A stretch of 64,000 nt of DNA, from assembly GCA_002238785.1 (NCBI GenBank), contig MPNA01000012.1, positions 26,416-90,415 of the forward strand, written 5' to 3'. A program made the translations under genes and the position numbers. Each line of letters opens with the position of its first letter. The first letter of the stretch is position 1. Shown in pieces: positions 1 to 8,672 of this stretch. The DNA comes from a bacterium OM1 bin76. GTDB taxonomy: Bacteria > Actinomycetota > Acidimicrobiia > Spongiisociales > ZC4RG35. The notes beneath the pieces were generated by a model. That model saw only the letters and a list, made by a program, of their open reading frames with translations, ran no database searches and had not been told where the DNA came from.

Positions 1-1
1 C

Positions 2-364
2 CTGGAGCAACTCCACAACTTGAGGAGGATGGGAGGTTTGAATCAAGTTCTTGCTATGATGCCCGGTGGGGCCCGATCAGGCATTGCCGGATTGAGCGAC
101 GACGAGATGAGTCGCACCGTGGGGATCATTCATTCGATGACCCCCGAGGAGCGGCGCAATCCCAAGCTGATCACAGGCAGCCGCCGCCGTAGAATTGCCA
201 ACGGGTCGGGCACCACTGTTGCGGCGGTGAACCGTTTGCTGAAGAGGTTCGCCGATACACAAAGAATGATGAACATGCTGTCCGGCGGGACGAACATTCC
301 AGGAATGGGGATGGAAGGCCTTCTCCAGCCGACCAGGAGCCGACGAAGACGACGTAAGAGGTGA
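2..364 (+). CDS. ffh: Signal recognition particle protein Ffh, C-terminal part (5' end outside window)
   Basis: The reading frame is open from the left edge, so only the last 120 residues are present. They form the methionine-rich M domain that binds SRP RNA and signal peptides: [12 protein letters not shown] near the edge, then [13 protein letters not shown] and [12 protein letters not shown], which are hallmark M-domain blocks. A Met-rich stretch (MMNMLSGG) and a basic tail ending in RSRRRRRKR follow. Ffh binds ribosome-nascent chains and delivers them to FtsY at the membrane. It lies 7 nt upstream of rpsP, a common arrangement in Gram-positive bacteria. Confidence 0.95.
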   Translation: MEQLHNLRRMGGLNQVLAMMPGGARSGIAGLSDDEMSRTVGIIHSMTPEERRNPKLITGSRRRRIANGSGTTVAAVNRLLKRFADTQRMMNMLSGGTNIPGMGMEGLLQPTRSRRRRRKR

Positions 365-371
365 AAGAAAC

Positions 372-746
372 ATGGCGGTACGCATCCGTCTGATGAGGAT
401 GGGAAAAAAGAAGAAGCCGAGCTACCGAGTGGTGGTAACCGACGGTCGCAAACCGCGCGACGGTCGGTACATAGAACAGATCGGCCGTTACGACCCGCTG
501 GCCGAGCCATCGGTGGTGGAGATATCCAACGACCGGGCGGTGGAATGGTTGGCGCGAGGCGCTCAACCGTCCGATCGGGTACGCAAGCTCATGGAGATCT
601 CGGGCGCCTGGACCCGTTACCGGGTTGCGGCGGGCAAGGCGCATCGCGTTACCGATGAAGTCTCACAGGCAGACCCCGGCGCCGCCGGAGAAGGCACCTC
701 CCAGGAGGACGCCTCACAGGCCGCCGCCGGCGTTTCCGCATCGTAA
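372..746 (+). CDS. rpsP: 30S ribosomal protein S16
   Basis: Small-subunit ribosomal protein needed for 30S assembly. The start [22 protein letters not shown] is diagnostic for S16, and the core continues through [11 protein letters not shown]. At 124 residues it is longer than the usual 80-90. The extra C-terminal tail after about residue 85 is Ala/Glu/Gln-rich and probably disordered, as in many actinobacterial S16 proteins. A purine-rich RBS (gaggtgaaag) precedes the ATG. It is the second gene of the ffh-rpsP-khpA-rimM translation cluster. Confidence 0.97.
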   Translation: MAVRIRLMRMGKKKKPSYRVVVTDGRKPRDGRYIEQIGRYDPLAEPSVVEISNDRAVEWLARGAQPSDRVRKLMEISGAWTRYRVAAGKAHRVTDEVSQADPGAAGEGTSQEDASQAAAGVSAS

Positions 747-758
747 GGGAGTTTGAGT

Positions 759-1007
759 ATGCGTGACGCCGAAAGGGTGGAACGGCTCATCGGATATCTC
801 GTACGAGAGATCGTTGAGAAGCCTTCCCAGGTAAGTGTGAACATGGTGAGGGACCAGCCCAAGAAGGTGCTGGCCGAGGTGCGGGCCGCCAAGCAGGACA
901 TGGGTCGGCTGATCGGCCGCCGCGGTCGAACCGCCAATGCCATCCGCACGCTCGCTCAGATCGTATGTGACGATGACTGGATCGTTGAGATCGAATTCCT
1001 CGACTGA
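759..1007 (+). CDS. khpA: KH-domain RNA-binding protein KhpA
   Basis: Single KH domain of 82 residues. The GxxG loop region is GRLIGRRGRTANAIRT near residues 48-63, followed by the short terminal strand WIVEIEFLD. Family members (YlqC/KhpA) bind RNA, often with KhpB, and are linked to cell-size control. The ATG at 759 is preferred because AAGGGA lies 8 nt upstream; an in-frame TTG at 753 sits too close to that RBS. It lies between rpsP and rimM, its usual place. Confidence 0.93.
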   Translation: MRDAERVERLIGYLVREIVEKPSQVSVNMVRDQPKKVLAEVRAAKQDMGRLIGRRGRTANAIRTLAQIVCDDDWIVEIEFLD

Positions 1008-1491
1008 CCAGGTCCCGGTGGGGCGGATCGGACCTCCTCACGGATTGGACGGCACGGTCTATGTATGGCCGGATACCGACGATCCCACCCGCTTTTTACC
1101 AGGGGCCCGGCTGCAGGTCGAGGGACGGGAGATACGAGTGGAGAGGATCCGCAGGAATCCCGAGAGGCTGTTCGTCAAATTCCACGGGATCTCCGACCGG
1201 ACCTCTGCTGAGAGATTGAGGGGGCGGCGCCTCTTCATCGAGGAGCGCCAGCGGCGGCCTTTGGGGGATGGCGAGTACTGGCCCGATCAGTTGGAGGGTC
1301 TCCAGGTGAGGACTCCGAGGGGAGAATCGGTCGGCCTAGTGAAACAGGTGGTGTGGGCGGAGGTCCAGAATCGGCTGGTGATCGAGACGAAGGCCGGCTT
1401 GAGGGAGGTCCCCTTCGTGGATGAGTTGGTGCCGCAGGTGAATCCGGATGAGGGATACCTCACGGTTGTAGACGTTCCCGGGTTGCTGTAG
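973..1491 (+). CDS. rimM: Ribosome maturation factor RimM
   Basis: 16S rRNA-processing factor that binds S19 and helps mature the 30S head. VPVGRIGPPHGLDGTVYV is the conserved N-terminal block, and the C-terminal PRC-barrel is seen as DGEYWPDQLEGLQV through VPFVDELVPQVNPDEG. The start is uncertain: GTG 967, ATG 973, TTG 985 and GTG 1018 are all in frame. ATG 973 is chosen here, giving 172 residues and a 35-nt overlap with khpA. No trmD or rplS follows; a convergent minus-strand gene begins 25 nt after the stop. Confidence 0.92.
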   Translation: MTGSLRSNSSTDQVPVGRIGPPHGLDGTVYVWPDTDDPTRFLPGARLQVEGREIRVERIRRNPERLFVKFHGISDRTSAERLRGRRLFIEERQRRPLGDGEYWPDQLEGLQVRTPRGESVGLVKQVVWAEVQNRLVIETKAGLREVPFVDELVPQVNPDEGYLTVVDVPGLL

Positions 1492-1516
1492 CCGAACAAC
1501 GAGCGGGAGATCCGAA

Positions 1517-2437
1517 TCACTCTTCGAAGAACAGCCTGGTCTGGGCATCCTCCACCTGCAGGGTTGTCCAACCACGGGGGCCTTCGGGGAAGACAGCCGT
1601 GAATCCCAACCACAAGTCGTCGGTTCCCCTCAGGGGAAAGCCTGCCTCGGTGGCCTCCCCATCGATCCCGGTGATGGTCGCCAACCACTCTTCCGATCCG
1701 GGACGCAGATACCCGGCCACCGCGAAGGGATACTGGAAAGTCCCCCCCTCGGGCAGCAGCAGCACTGCACGGGAGGTGACCACCGCCGAGCGGGAGTAGG
1801 GGGACCCGCCGGGGCGGAGGTCCACGGTCAAGGTGGCGGGACCCGAGCTTGGGATGATTCTGGCCAGGGCCGGTTCCGAGAGGTGCAGGTCAACATATGT
1901 GCCACCCCCGGGGGACTTCAGAACGAAAACCCGGTGGACCAGGGGGGTGTCCACCATTTGGTAGGAGATCGCCGAGGTCTCGACCTCCGGTCCCAGCAGC
2001 AGACGGAGCACTCCGTGCTCTCGGAACATCACCAGGAGGGCGGAGGGGGGGACCAGAGTGGGCGCCCCTTCCGTGCTGGCCATCGAGAACAAGAAACGCT
2101 CGCACTCCTCCCAGACACGCCAATCGATGGTTGCCAGCAGCGCAGAATCTGATCCGGCCGGCGAGTAACTGTCGATCTCCCCGGTCTCCCCGAAGAAGGG
2201 TTCCTCCGTGAGGCAGGGGGGGATCGGTTGAAGCACGGTCTCTTCGACCACGGTGGTGGAGGTGGCGTCGGCCAGGGGCGGGGGTGGGGAAGTGGTGGTG
2301 GTGGCCGCCGCGGTGGTGGCCGTGGTGGCTGGGGCGGTGGGCGCCACCGACTGCGTGGTGGTGGTGGTTGGCGTGTCGACCGAGATGCAGGAAGCCAACA
2401 CCATGACCAGTCCGGCCGCGACACTACGGCGAAGCAT
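1517..2437 (-). CDS. Secreted lipoprotein with Thr/Pro-rich linker, function unknown
   Basis: From the ATG at 2437 the protein has a lipoprotein signal peptide (MLRRSVAAGLVMVLASC, lipobox LASC), then a long Thr/Ala/Pro linker. A C-terminal globular part of about 240 residues follows, which I do not recognise. The reading frame extends 19 codons further upstream, but that start would remove the signal peptide from the N-terminus. It lies 28 nt downstream of the nitroreductase gene on the same strand, so the two may be co-transcribed. It ends tail-to-tail with rimM. The Thr-rich linker after the lipidated Cys is typical of actinobacterial cell-wall-spanning lipoproteins. Confidence 0.75.
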   Translation of the reverse strand: MLRRSVAAGLVMVLASCISVDTPTTTTTQSVAPTAPATTATTAAATTTTSPPPPLADATSTTVVEETVLQPIPPCLTEEPFFGETGEIDSYSPAGSDSALLATIDWRVWEECERFLFSMASTEGAPTLVPPSALLVMFREHGVLRLLLGPEVETSAISYQMVDTPLVHRVFVLKSPGGGTYVDLHLSEPALARIIPSSGPATLTVDLRPGGSPYSRSAVVTSRAVLLLPEGGTFQYPFAVAGYLRPGSEEWLATITGIDGEATEAGFPLRGTDDLWLGFTAVFPEGPRGWTTLQVEDAQTRLFFEE

Positions 2438-2465
2438 CCCGTTCAGGCTAGTTGAGGTCGGGCGT

Positions 2466-3101
2466 CTATGGCCCAGGGTCGGCAGGGGACCCATGATGCA
2501 ATAGGGGGCGACCCCAGCGTTCGGAATGGGCCACTTCCGCTGGAGGGCGCTTTCCCCGCCTCAGAGACCCCAATCGCCGGTCAGGGGCAGGGTAGCCCAC
2601 CGTCACAACTCCCACCGGCGCCACTTCGTCGGGTATGTCCAGCAGTTCGGACAGACCGGGAAGGGCGTGGGCGCCGAGGAAACCTGCCGCCAGGCCCTCA
2701 TCCACGGCCGCCAGCAGGACGGCCATGAGGGTGGCCCCGGCGTCGACCCACCAGTAGGGGACCGGCCACTGCATCCCTGGCCGATGACCGGTCTGCTTGT
2801 CCCGTTCCCGGTAGCGGCGGCGATAGGCGGCGGCGGAGACGCACACCACTATGTGAACGGGCGCCACCGACAGCCAGGGTTGAAACCCGCCGGCCACGTA
2901 CCGCGGCTCGTCCGCCAGTTGCGCGATCCGTTGGCGGGTGGAAATCTCGGTGACCACGATCAGAGACTGGCCCTGGGAGTATCCCGCCGAGGGCGCCGAG
3001 AGGCCTGCCGTCACTATGCGGTCCACCGCGCCGGCGCAGACGGGACGGGGCTGATAGTTGCGGACCATGCGTCTTTTCTTGAGGGCTTCGCTGAACTCCA
3101 T
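2466..3101 (-). CDS. Nitroreductase-family FMN oxidoreductase
   Basis: A 211-residue nitroreductase-like fold. FSEALKKRRMVRNYQPRPV is the usual N-terminal FMN-phosphate-binding segment, GLSAPSAGYSQGQSLIVV follows, and WVDAGATLMAVLLAAVDEGLAAGFLG is the conserved dimer and FMN helix. The C-terminal RRGKRPPAEVAHSERWG block matches the family end. Substrate cannot be told from sequence; relatives reduce nitro compounds, quinones or flavins with NAD(P)H. It is transcribed divergently from the USP/CBS gene and is followed by the lipoprotein. Confidence 0.85.
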   Translation of the reverse strand: MEFSEALKKRRMVRNYQPRPVCAGAVDRIVTAGLSAPSAGYSQGQSLIVVTEISTRQRIAQLADEPRYVAGGFQPWLSVAPVHIVVCVSAAAYRRRYRERDKQTGHRPGMQWPVPYWWVDAGATLMAVLLAAVDEGLAAGFLGAHALPGLSELLDIPDEVAPVGVVTVGYPAPDRRLGSLRRGKRPPAEVAHSERWGRPLLHHGSPADPGP

Positions 3102-3165
3102 TGGCTTCCTCTTTCCAGCTAGTCCACCGCTCCGAGTGGTTTGGGGGTGCGTTAACCTGGATAGT

Positions 3166-4110
3166 GTGGCAGGTTTTTCATCTGCGGATGGGAATGGGTT
3201 GTCCTTCCCTCGTACAGGTCTGGAGACTCCGGTATTGTGGACCCGAGGACGGGGCTGTCATGAACTGGCCGACCTGCTGGGTTCCCAGCAACCCGCCCGG
3301 GTGACGGCCGATCTTCTGGACGCGGCGGTACAGCGCCGCTCCACCATGCTGGTGTCGAGAAAGCTTCCGCCCTCCGACCTGCTGAGGGCGGCGGTGCCCA
3401 TCGACTTCAAGCGTTCGGGGATCAAAGCGGTGGTGGCCGCGGTGGCCGGGGGTCCCAATTCCCGGACGGCGGCGCTGGTGGCGCGGCGGCTGGGAGCGAC
3501 CCTCGGGGTGCGGGCCTTCATGGCCTCCGCATACCGAAGCAACGGGAGGCGGGAAGGGGCGGTTTCGGTGGTGGAGAGCCTGTTCCCCCTGGTCCCGGAC
3601 CTCGAACACCGGTTGATCGGCGCCGACAATGCTCGTCAACTCATTTCACAGCTACCCAAGGATTGCCTGCTGGTGATCGGGGCGCCGGGGGGAAACTGGT
3701 TTCAGCGGGTCCTGTTCGGGCCGGGCGCTCGCCTGCGGCAGAAGGCTGCCGGCGGAGTGGTGATAGCCCGATCGGCCCCCTCCCGGATTTTCCAGGTCAT
3801 GGGAGCCCCCCGCTTCGTGAGTCCCTACCATGAGGCCGGGGACGTCTTGCGTCTTCATTCCCACAGGGTGCTGGCAGTGGCCGACAACGGCGCTCTGGTG
3901 GGCGTGGTGCGCCGCTCGTCGCTGATGGCTGCGGGGAGCAGCACTCCGGTGGCAGAGGTCATGGAAGGGTCCCGTTCCGTGCAGCAGTCCGATCCCGTCT
4001 CCGCTCTGGCGGCTCACGGGGACTGGTTCGGCGACTCTCCGGTGCCGGTGGTTGATGAAGCCGGTCGTTTGGTGGGCTCGGTGAACCGTCGCCCCGACCC
4101 TTCCACCTGA
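3166..4110 (+). CDS. Universal-stress-protein-like and CBS-like protein heading an osmoprotectant importer operon
   Basis: The N-terminal two thirds look like a universal stress protein. GAPGGNWFQRVLFGPGAR followed by GGVVIARS resembles the G-x2-G-x9-G nucleotide loop near the domain end. The last 90 residues read as a CBS-type regulatory module (LAVADNGALVGVVRRSSLM and VPVVDEAGRLVGSVNRRP). The start is uncertain. GTG 3166 is chosen because the upstream frame overlaps the divergent nitroreductase promoter region; a TAACCT box at 3153-3158 would make this GTG nearly leaderless. The stop overlaps the ATPase start (TGATG), so it is translationally coupled to the ABC importer and may sense energy or ionic state for it. 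That role is inferred. Confidence 0.65.
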   Translation: MAGFSSADGNGLSFPRTGLETPVLWTRGRGCHELADLLGSQQPARVTADLLDAAVQRRSTMLVSRKLPPSDLLRAAVPIDFKRSGIKAVVAAVAGGPNSRTAALVARRLGATLGVRAFMASAYRSNGRREGAVSVVESLFPLVPDLEHRLIGADNARQLISQLPKDCLLVIGAPGGNWFQRVLFGPGARLRQKAAGGVVIARSAPSRIFQVMGAPRFVSPYHEAGDVLRLHSHRVLAVADNGALVGVVRRSSLMAAGSSTPVAEVMEGSRSVQQSDPVSALAAHGDWFGDSPVPVVDEAGRLVGSVNRRPDPST

Positions 4111-5258
4111 TGAGCGATCAGGCAGGCGCCGCCGGTCAGCCTATGATCTCCTTGCAAGACGTCTCCAAGACCTACGATGCTGCGTCCGCGCCTGCGGTGG
4201 AGTCTCTCACCCTTGAAATCCTCAGCGGGGAGATCGTGGTTCTGGTGGGGCCTTCGGGATGTGGGAAGACCACCGTGCTCAAGATGATCAACCGCCTGGT
4301 GGAGCCCACTTCCGGAGACATAGAGGTGGCCGGGACACCCGTCGGGGAGGGGGAACCGCACCTGTTGCGACGGTCGATCGGTTACGTGATCCAGCAGGTG
4401 GGACTCTTTCCCCATTGGACTGTCCGGCGCAACATCGCCACCGTACCCGAACTGCTGGGCTGGTCACCGCAGAGAATCTCGGATCGAACCGGGGAACTGG
4501 CTCGGCTGGTGGGGTTGGACGAGTCGATGCTGGACCGATATCCGGGGGCCCTCTCGGGAGGACAGCAGCAACGGGTGGGGGTGGCCCGGGCCCTGGCCGC
4601 CGATCCGCCGGTGCTGTTGATGGATGAGCCGTTCGGGGCGGTGGACCCCATCGTCCGCCATCGGTTGCAGGACGAACTTGTGGACCTGCAAAAGCGCCTT
4701 CGCAAGACGATCGTCTTCGTCACCCATGACATCGAAGAGGCGATAAAACTCGGCGACCGGATCGTCATCCTGAATGTGGGAGGAGTTCTGGAGCAACAGG
4801 GGAGCCCCGCCGAGATACTCAGCCGTCCCGCCAACCGGTTCGTGGAGGACTTCATCGGCGCCGAGCGGAATCTCCAGCGCCTGGCGCTTCGTAGAGTGGC
4901 GGAGCTTCGGCTCAAGTGGGGCCCGATGGTGGAAGTGTCAACCACACCCGAGGCTGCCCGGGAGGCGGCGGCGCGAGAGGGGACCGAGTGGGTGGGTCTG
5001 CTGTCGGACGGGGTCATGGCAGGCTGGGTCCCCGTCTCGGAACTGCCGGAGTCTCCGTCGCTGGAGGGCTTGGAACCTCGTCCCTTCGGCGCGGTGGTCA
5101 GCCGCCGCGCCTCGCTGCGCCAGACGGTGGATGCTATGGTGGGATCCAGCCAGGAGATGGCGGTGGTGGCCGAGGATGGCTACTACTGCGGCCTGGTCGA
5201 CTTCAGAATGGTCTCCGAGGCCCTGGGGAGTCAACGGGGATCACGGGCCGGAGGGTGA
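4110..5258 (+). CDS. Osmoprotectant (glycine betaine/quaternary amine) ABC transporter ATPase, OpuCA-like
   Basis: ATP-hydrolysing subunit of a binding-protein-dependent importer. Walker A is GPSGCGKTT (about residues 49-57), the signature is LSGGQQQRVG, Walker B plus D-loop is LLMDEPFGAVD, and the switch His lies in VFVTHD. The wording of the EPFGAVDPIVRHRLQ segment is typical of the OpuCA/ProV branch. The C-terminal 120 residues hold CBS-like modules, which in OpuA/OpuC sense ionic strength or cyclic dinucleotides. The gene overlaps the next by GTGA. Four tightly coupled genes follow the order ATPase, permease, permease, binding protein. Confidence 0.88.
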   Translation: MSDQAGAAGQPMISLQDVSKTYDAASAPAVESLTLEILSGEIVVLVGPSGCGKTTVLKMINRLVEPTSGDIEVAGTPVGEGEPHLLRRSIGYVIQQVGLFPHWTVRRNIATVPELLGWSPQRISDRTGELARLVGLDESMLDRYPGALSGGQQQRVGVARALAADPPVLLMDEPFGAVDPIVRHRLQDELVDLQKRLRKTIVFVTHDIEEAIKLGDRIVILNVGGVLEQQGSPAEILSRPANRFVEDFIGAERNLQRLALRRVAELRLKWGPMVEVSTTPEAAREAAAREGTEWVGLLSDGVMAGWVPVSELPESPSLEGLEPRPFGAVVSRRASLRQTVDAMVGSSQEMAVVAEDGYYCGLVDFRMVSEALGSQRGSRAGG

Positions 5259-5902
5259 ACATCTTCAATTGGGAGTGGGTGGGCCGCAACTGGATCGCCA
5301 TCGTGGAGAGAACCTGGGAGCATGTCTTCCTGACGGCGGTGGCGGTGGTGGTGGGAACCGTGATTGCCATCGGACTGGCGGTGGTGGCGGTGCGGCGCCG
5401 TCGATGGTATGGACCGATAACTTCTGTCACCAACATCCTCTACACCGTTCCGTCCCTGGCGTTGTTCGCCTTCCTGGTTCCCTTCACGGGACTGTCGACC
5501 CTGACGTCGGAAATCGGGCTCGTCAGCTACACCCTGCTGATAATCGTGCGCAACACCGTGGCAGGAGTGGACGGAGTCTCCCGGGGGGTCAGGGAAGCGG
5601 CGGATGGGATGGGGTTTACCGCCCGACGGCGTTTCTGGAAGGCCGAATTCCCGCTTGCCTTGCCGGTGATCATGGCGGGAATCCGGATCGCCTCGGTCAC
5701 CACCGTGGGACTGGTCACCATCACTGCCATCCTGGGGCAGGGAGGCTTGGGGTACTTCATTCTGGCAGGTCTGCGCAGTTTCTTTTGGACCCAGATCATC
5801 ATCGGCACGGTGGGCTCGGTCTTGCTGGCGGTGGTGATCGATGTTGGACTGCTGTGGGTTGAGCGGTTGCTCACTCCCTGGACCAGGCGGGCGGCGGCGT
5901 GA
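5255..5902 (+). CDS. Osmoprotectant ABC transporter permease 1 (OpuCB/OpuCD-like)
   Basis: Membrane subunit of 215 residues with about five hydrophobic segments. The EAA loop that contacts the ATPase is seen as GVREAADGMGFTARRRFWKAEFPLALPVIMAGIR, and GQGGLGYFIL is typical of OpuC permeases. GTG 5255 overlaps the ATPase stop by 4 nt (GTGA), which decides the start; the same frame is open further upstream only as a shadow of the ATPase gene. Confidence 0.88.
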   Translation: MNIFNWEWVGRNWIAIVERTWEHVFLTAVAVVVGTVIAIGLAVVAVRRRRWYGPITSVTNILYTVPSLALFAFLVPFTGLSTLTSEIGLVSYTLLIIVRNTVAGVDGVSRGVREAADGMGFTARRRFWKAEFPLALPVIMAGIRIASVTTVGLVTITAILGQGGLGYFILAGLRSFFWTQIIIGTVGSVLLAVVIDVGLLWVERLLTPWTRRAAA

Positions 5903-6582
5903 CGGACCGTCCCCTCGTGGAGGAACTTCGGCTGTTTCTGGGTGATCCGCAAACCTGGTGGGGACCGGCCAGCATACCCTTGCGGCTTGGCGAACACCTG
6001 TTGCTCTCGGCAGTGGCGGTGCTGGCGGCGGCGGCCCTGGTGATCCCTCCCGCGCTGTGGGCCGCCCATCGGCGCCGGGGGGTGGTGGCCGCGGCTGCGG
6101 TGGTCAACATCGGCCGGGCGGTTCCCACCTTCGGCATCCTGGTCGTAGTGGTGGTGTGGCTGGGACTGGGGCCATGGCCCGCCCTGGTGGCGCTGGTCGC
6201 TCTGAGCGGGCCTCCCATGTTCACCAACACGGTGGCCGCAGTCCTCGCTGTCGATCCCGCCGTGCTGGAGTCGGCCTGGGGGATGGGCATGACCGGCAGA
6301 GCGGTCCTGATGAAGGTGGAACTGCCCCTGGCTCTGCCGGTGATCGCCGAAGGGATCAGAATCGCCATTTCCCAGGTGATCGCCACCGCCACCCTGGCCG
6401 CCCTGGCCGCCGGCGGTGGACTGGGCCGGTTCATAGTGGACGGCTTCGCCAAACGGGACCAGGGGGAGTTGTTGATGGGGGCGGTGCTGGTGGCTGCGGT
6501 GGCGGTGGTAGCGGAGATGCTCTTCACCCGCGGGCAGCGTCGACTGGTCCCAAGCCAAGCCTCAGCCGAGGGAAGCCGATAG
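5899..6582 (+). CDS. Osmoprotectant ABC transporter permease 2 (OpuCB/OpuCD-like)
   Basis: Second membrane subunit, 227 residues, again about five to six transmembrane segments. The EAA loop is LESAWGMGMTGRAVLMKVELPLALPVIAEGIR, followed by AGGGLGRFIVDGF. GTG 5899 overlaps the preceding stop by 4 nt, so the two permeases are translationally coupled and probably form a heterodimeric channel. The sequence is very rich in Ala, Val and Leu, in line with neighbours. Confidence 0.88.
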   Translation: MTDRPLVEELRLFLGDPQTWWGPASIPLRLGEHLLLSAVAVLAAAALVIPPALWAAHRRRGVVAAAAVVNIGRAVPTFGILVVVVVWLGLGPWPALVALVALSGPPMFTNTVAAVLAVDPAVLESAWGMGMTGRAVLMKVELPLALPVIAEGIRIAISQVIATATLAALAAGGGLGRFIVDGFAKRDQGELLMGAVLVAAVAVVAEMLFTRGQRRLVPSQASAEGSR

Positions 6583-6696
6583 GTCGGATCGGTCGACGGC
6601 CTGCTGGGCTGTGTGACTCGGTAGCATCATGTCTTGGAGAGCGGGCACCCCACGGGTGTGTGCCATTGATTAACCATTAACAGGAGATAGATACTC

Positions 6697-7608
6697 ATGT
6701 GGCAGATTTTGCGCAAGGGCGTCGTTGGGGCGACCCTCCTGGCCGTGGCTCTCGGAGCCGCGGCCTGCGGGTCGGGTGACGACGCTGACGGCCCCACCAT
6801 CGTGGTGGCCACCTTCAACTTCGGCGAGAGCCTGATTCTCGGCGAGATCTACGCCCAGGTGTTGGAGGCGGAGGGCTATGCAGTGGAGAAGAACCTCGGT
6901 CTGGGATCACGGGAGGTGGTCAAACCGGCCCTCGAATCCGGTGAGATCGGCCTGGTCCCCGAGTACACCGGAAGCCTGGGCAACTTCCTCGGAGTCATCC
7001 CGACCGCAGACGAGCAGTCCACCTGGCAAGCCGTCAAGGACGCCTTCGAGGCCAACGGAGTGACGTTGCTCGCCTACGCCCCCGCCCAGGACAAGAACGG
7101 CTTCGTGGTCACCGGCGACACTGCTGCTTCGCTGGGTCTTTCCAAGGTCAGCGATCTGGCGCCGGTCGCCGCAGACCTGGTGTTCGGGGGTCCGCCCGAG
7201 TGCCCGGAGCGTCTCAATTGCCTGCCCGGCCTGGAGAGTGTGTACGGATTGACGTTTGCTGAATTCAAGCCTCTGGACGTCGGTGGTCCGCTGACAGTGG
7301 CGGCGTTGGATGGGGGTGATGTCGATGTGGGGGTGCTCTTCACCACCGATGGGGTGATTGCGGCCAAGGGTTTCGTCCTGCTGGAGGATGACCAGGGCCT
7401 CAATCCCGCCGAGAACATCGTCCCGGCGGTCCGGATGGATATCGTGGAGGCCTACGGCGACGACTTTGTGGACCTGCTGGACAGCGTCTCCGCCGAGATC
7501 AACACTCCTGAACTGACCGAGATGAACCGGCGGGCCGGGATCGATCAGGACGATCCGGCGGACATCGCCGCGCAGTGGCTGGCCGACAAGGGATTCATCT
7601 CCGGCTGA
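6697..7608 (+). CDS. Osmoprotectant-binding lipoprotein (OpuCC/ProX/OsmF-like)
   Basis: Extracytoplasmic solute receptor of 303 residues. The signal peptide ends in a lipobox (LGAAAC at about residues 19-24) followed by a short acidic linker. VVATFNFGESLILGEIYAQVLEAEGY and the EIGLVPEYTGSLGNFLG block are typical of the OpuAC/QAT receptor family. The aromatic cage residues that hold quaternary ammonium cannot be assigned reliably by eye. The ATG is preceded by aggaga at 6681-6686, 10 nt away. A 114-nt gap separates it from the permease, so it may also have its own promoter. Confidence 0.87.
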   Translation: MWQILRKGVVGATLLAVALGAAACGSGDDADGPTIVVATFNFGESLILGEIYAQVLEAEGYAVEKNLGLGSREVVKPALESGEIGLVPEYTGSLGNFLGVIPTADEQSTWQAVKDAFEANGVTLLAYAPAQDKNGFVVTGDTAASLGLSKVSDLAPVAADLVFGGPPECPERLNCLPGLESVYGLTFAEFKPLDVGGPLTVAALDGGDVDVGVLFTTDGVIAAKGFVLLEDDQGLNPAENIVPAVRMDIVEAYGDDFVDLLDSVSAEINTPELTEMNRRAGIDQDDPADIAAQWLADKGFISG

Positions 7609-7635
7609 GTCTCGATCAATTCTTCAGACAAGCGA

Positions 7636-7896
7636 TCAGGAGCGGGGGTCTTCGGGCCTCCGCTCCTGGTACTCTCGCCACTCGGCGATGGAGCGTGACA
7701 CCAGCACCATGATCACCGCCATCCCCACCAAGCCCAACAAGAACCCCAGCCCACCCCACAGAAGCGATCTGGTCGCACATCCCGTCCCCACGTCGGATCT
7801 GCATGCCACGTCGTTGACGACCCATCCCAAGCCCCCCCCGAACAGCCCGGCGATAACTGCGGGTATCAGGATCCAGGGGTTGGGTCGACGTCTCAC
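7636..7896 (-). CDS. Small two-helix membrane protein, unknown function
   Basis: 86 residues with two hydrophobic segments (WILIPAVIAGLFGGGLGWVV and LLWGGLGFLLGLVGMAVIMVLV) separated by a short loop containing two Cys residues (ACRSDVGTGCATR). The C-terminus is charged and probably cytoplasmic. Its start overlaps the stop of the upstream membrane gene by 4 nt, so it is the last gene of a topA-led run. I do not recognise a family. Confidence 0.65.
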   Translation of the reverse strand: MRRRPNPWILIPAVIAGLFGGGLGWVVNDVACRSDVGTGCATRSLLWGGLGFLLGLVGMAVIMVLVSRSIAEWREYQERRPEDPRS

Positions 7897-8663
7897 TCCG
7901 ACTTCCCCTCAGGTTGACTCTCGGAAGGGCGCCGCCCCGCGGTCTGCTGCGCCGACCTGATCCGAAGCGGAGTGGGCCCGGGCGCCGCCGGTGGGGTGGT
8001 GTCTACCAGGGGTTGCACCGCCAGGCGCGCCTGCGTCGACCAGGCGATCCAGGCAGCCAGAAGGCCTCCGGCGGCCGCCACCGGCCAACCCGGCCATGGG
8101 GTCGTGAAAACCGCCGCCATCCCGGTGGCGGGGACCACGAATCGAGTGGCGAGCAGGGCGCCCGGCCAGGCCTTGGCGTAAATCAAAGCGGTGCCGGCGG
8201 ACACCCCCGCCAGGATCCAGCCTCCCCCCAAACCCTCGACGGAGACGGCGGCCAGGGCGACCGGTAGGGAGCCCAGCACGCACAGCAGGAACACTGCCTG
8301 CCGGGGAGGGCCCAGTTGGGCGGCGCGATGACGTTCGGCGGTGGCCAGCCATGGTCCTCCCACCAGGGCCAGTGTGGCGCCTGCCACCGCGATGCCCGCC
8401 CACCACCAGGCGGAGATGGGAACCAGCGTCGCCACCCCCAGTTCTCCCACCGCCAACCCCGCGGCCAGTCGGCGTCCCCAAAGGGCCCCCTTCACCACCA
8501 TTCCCACCAAAGCGGCAGTGGCCAGTATCAGCAGGCCACCGGCCACGACCACCGTCTGCGCCGGGGGCCAGGGTCCCGAGTCGCCCGAGGTTGCCCCCGC
8601 CCACAGGATGGCCCCCAGCAGGCACATCGCTGCGGCGGATGCGGTGCCCGGTGAGGTTTTCAA
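7893..8663 (-). CDS. Polytopic membrane protein, unknown function
   Basis: 256 residues with about seven hydrophobic segments and a hydrophilic, Pro/Gln-rich C-terminal tail after about residue 220. There are no recognised catalytic motifs. It starts 9 nt after the topA stop and overlaps the small membrane gene by 4 nt, so all three are probably co-transcribed. Codon use matches the neighbours, arguing for a real gene. Confidence 0.65.
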   Translation of the reverse strand: MKTSPGTASAAAMCLLGAILWAGATSGDSGPWPPAQTVVVAGGLLILATAALVGMVVKGALWGRRLAAGLAVGELGVATLVPISAWWWAGIAVAGATLALVGGPWLATAERHRAAQLGPPRQAVFLLCVLGSLPVALAAVSVEGLGGGWILAGVSAGTALIYAKAWPGALLATRFVVPATGMAAVFTTPWPGWPVAAAGGLLAAWIAWSTQARLAVQPLVDTTPPAAPGPTPLRIRSAQQTAGRRPSESQPEGKSE

Positions 8664-8672
8664 GGTGGTCCG

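Noticed and set aside
2228..2504. Plus-strand Gly/Val-rich reading frames opposite the lipoprotein gene
   Set aside because: They are the reverse of Thr/Pro linker codons (GGT/GGC repeats) and have no independent RBS or plausible composition.
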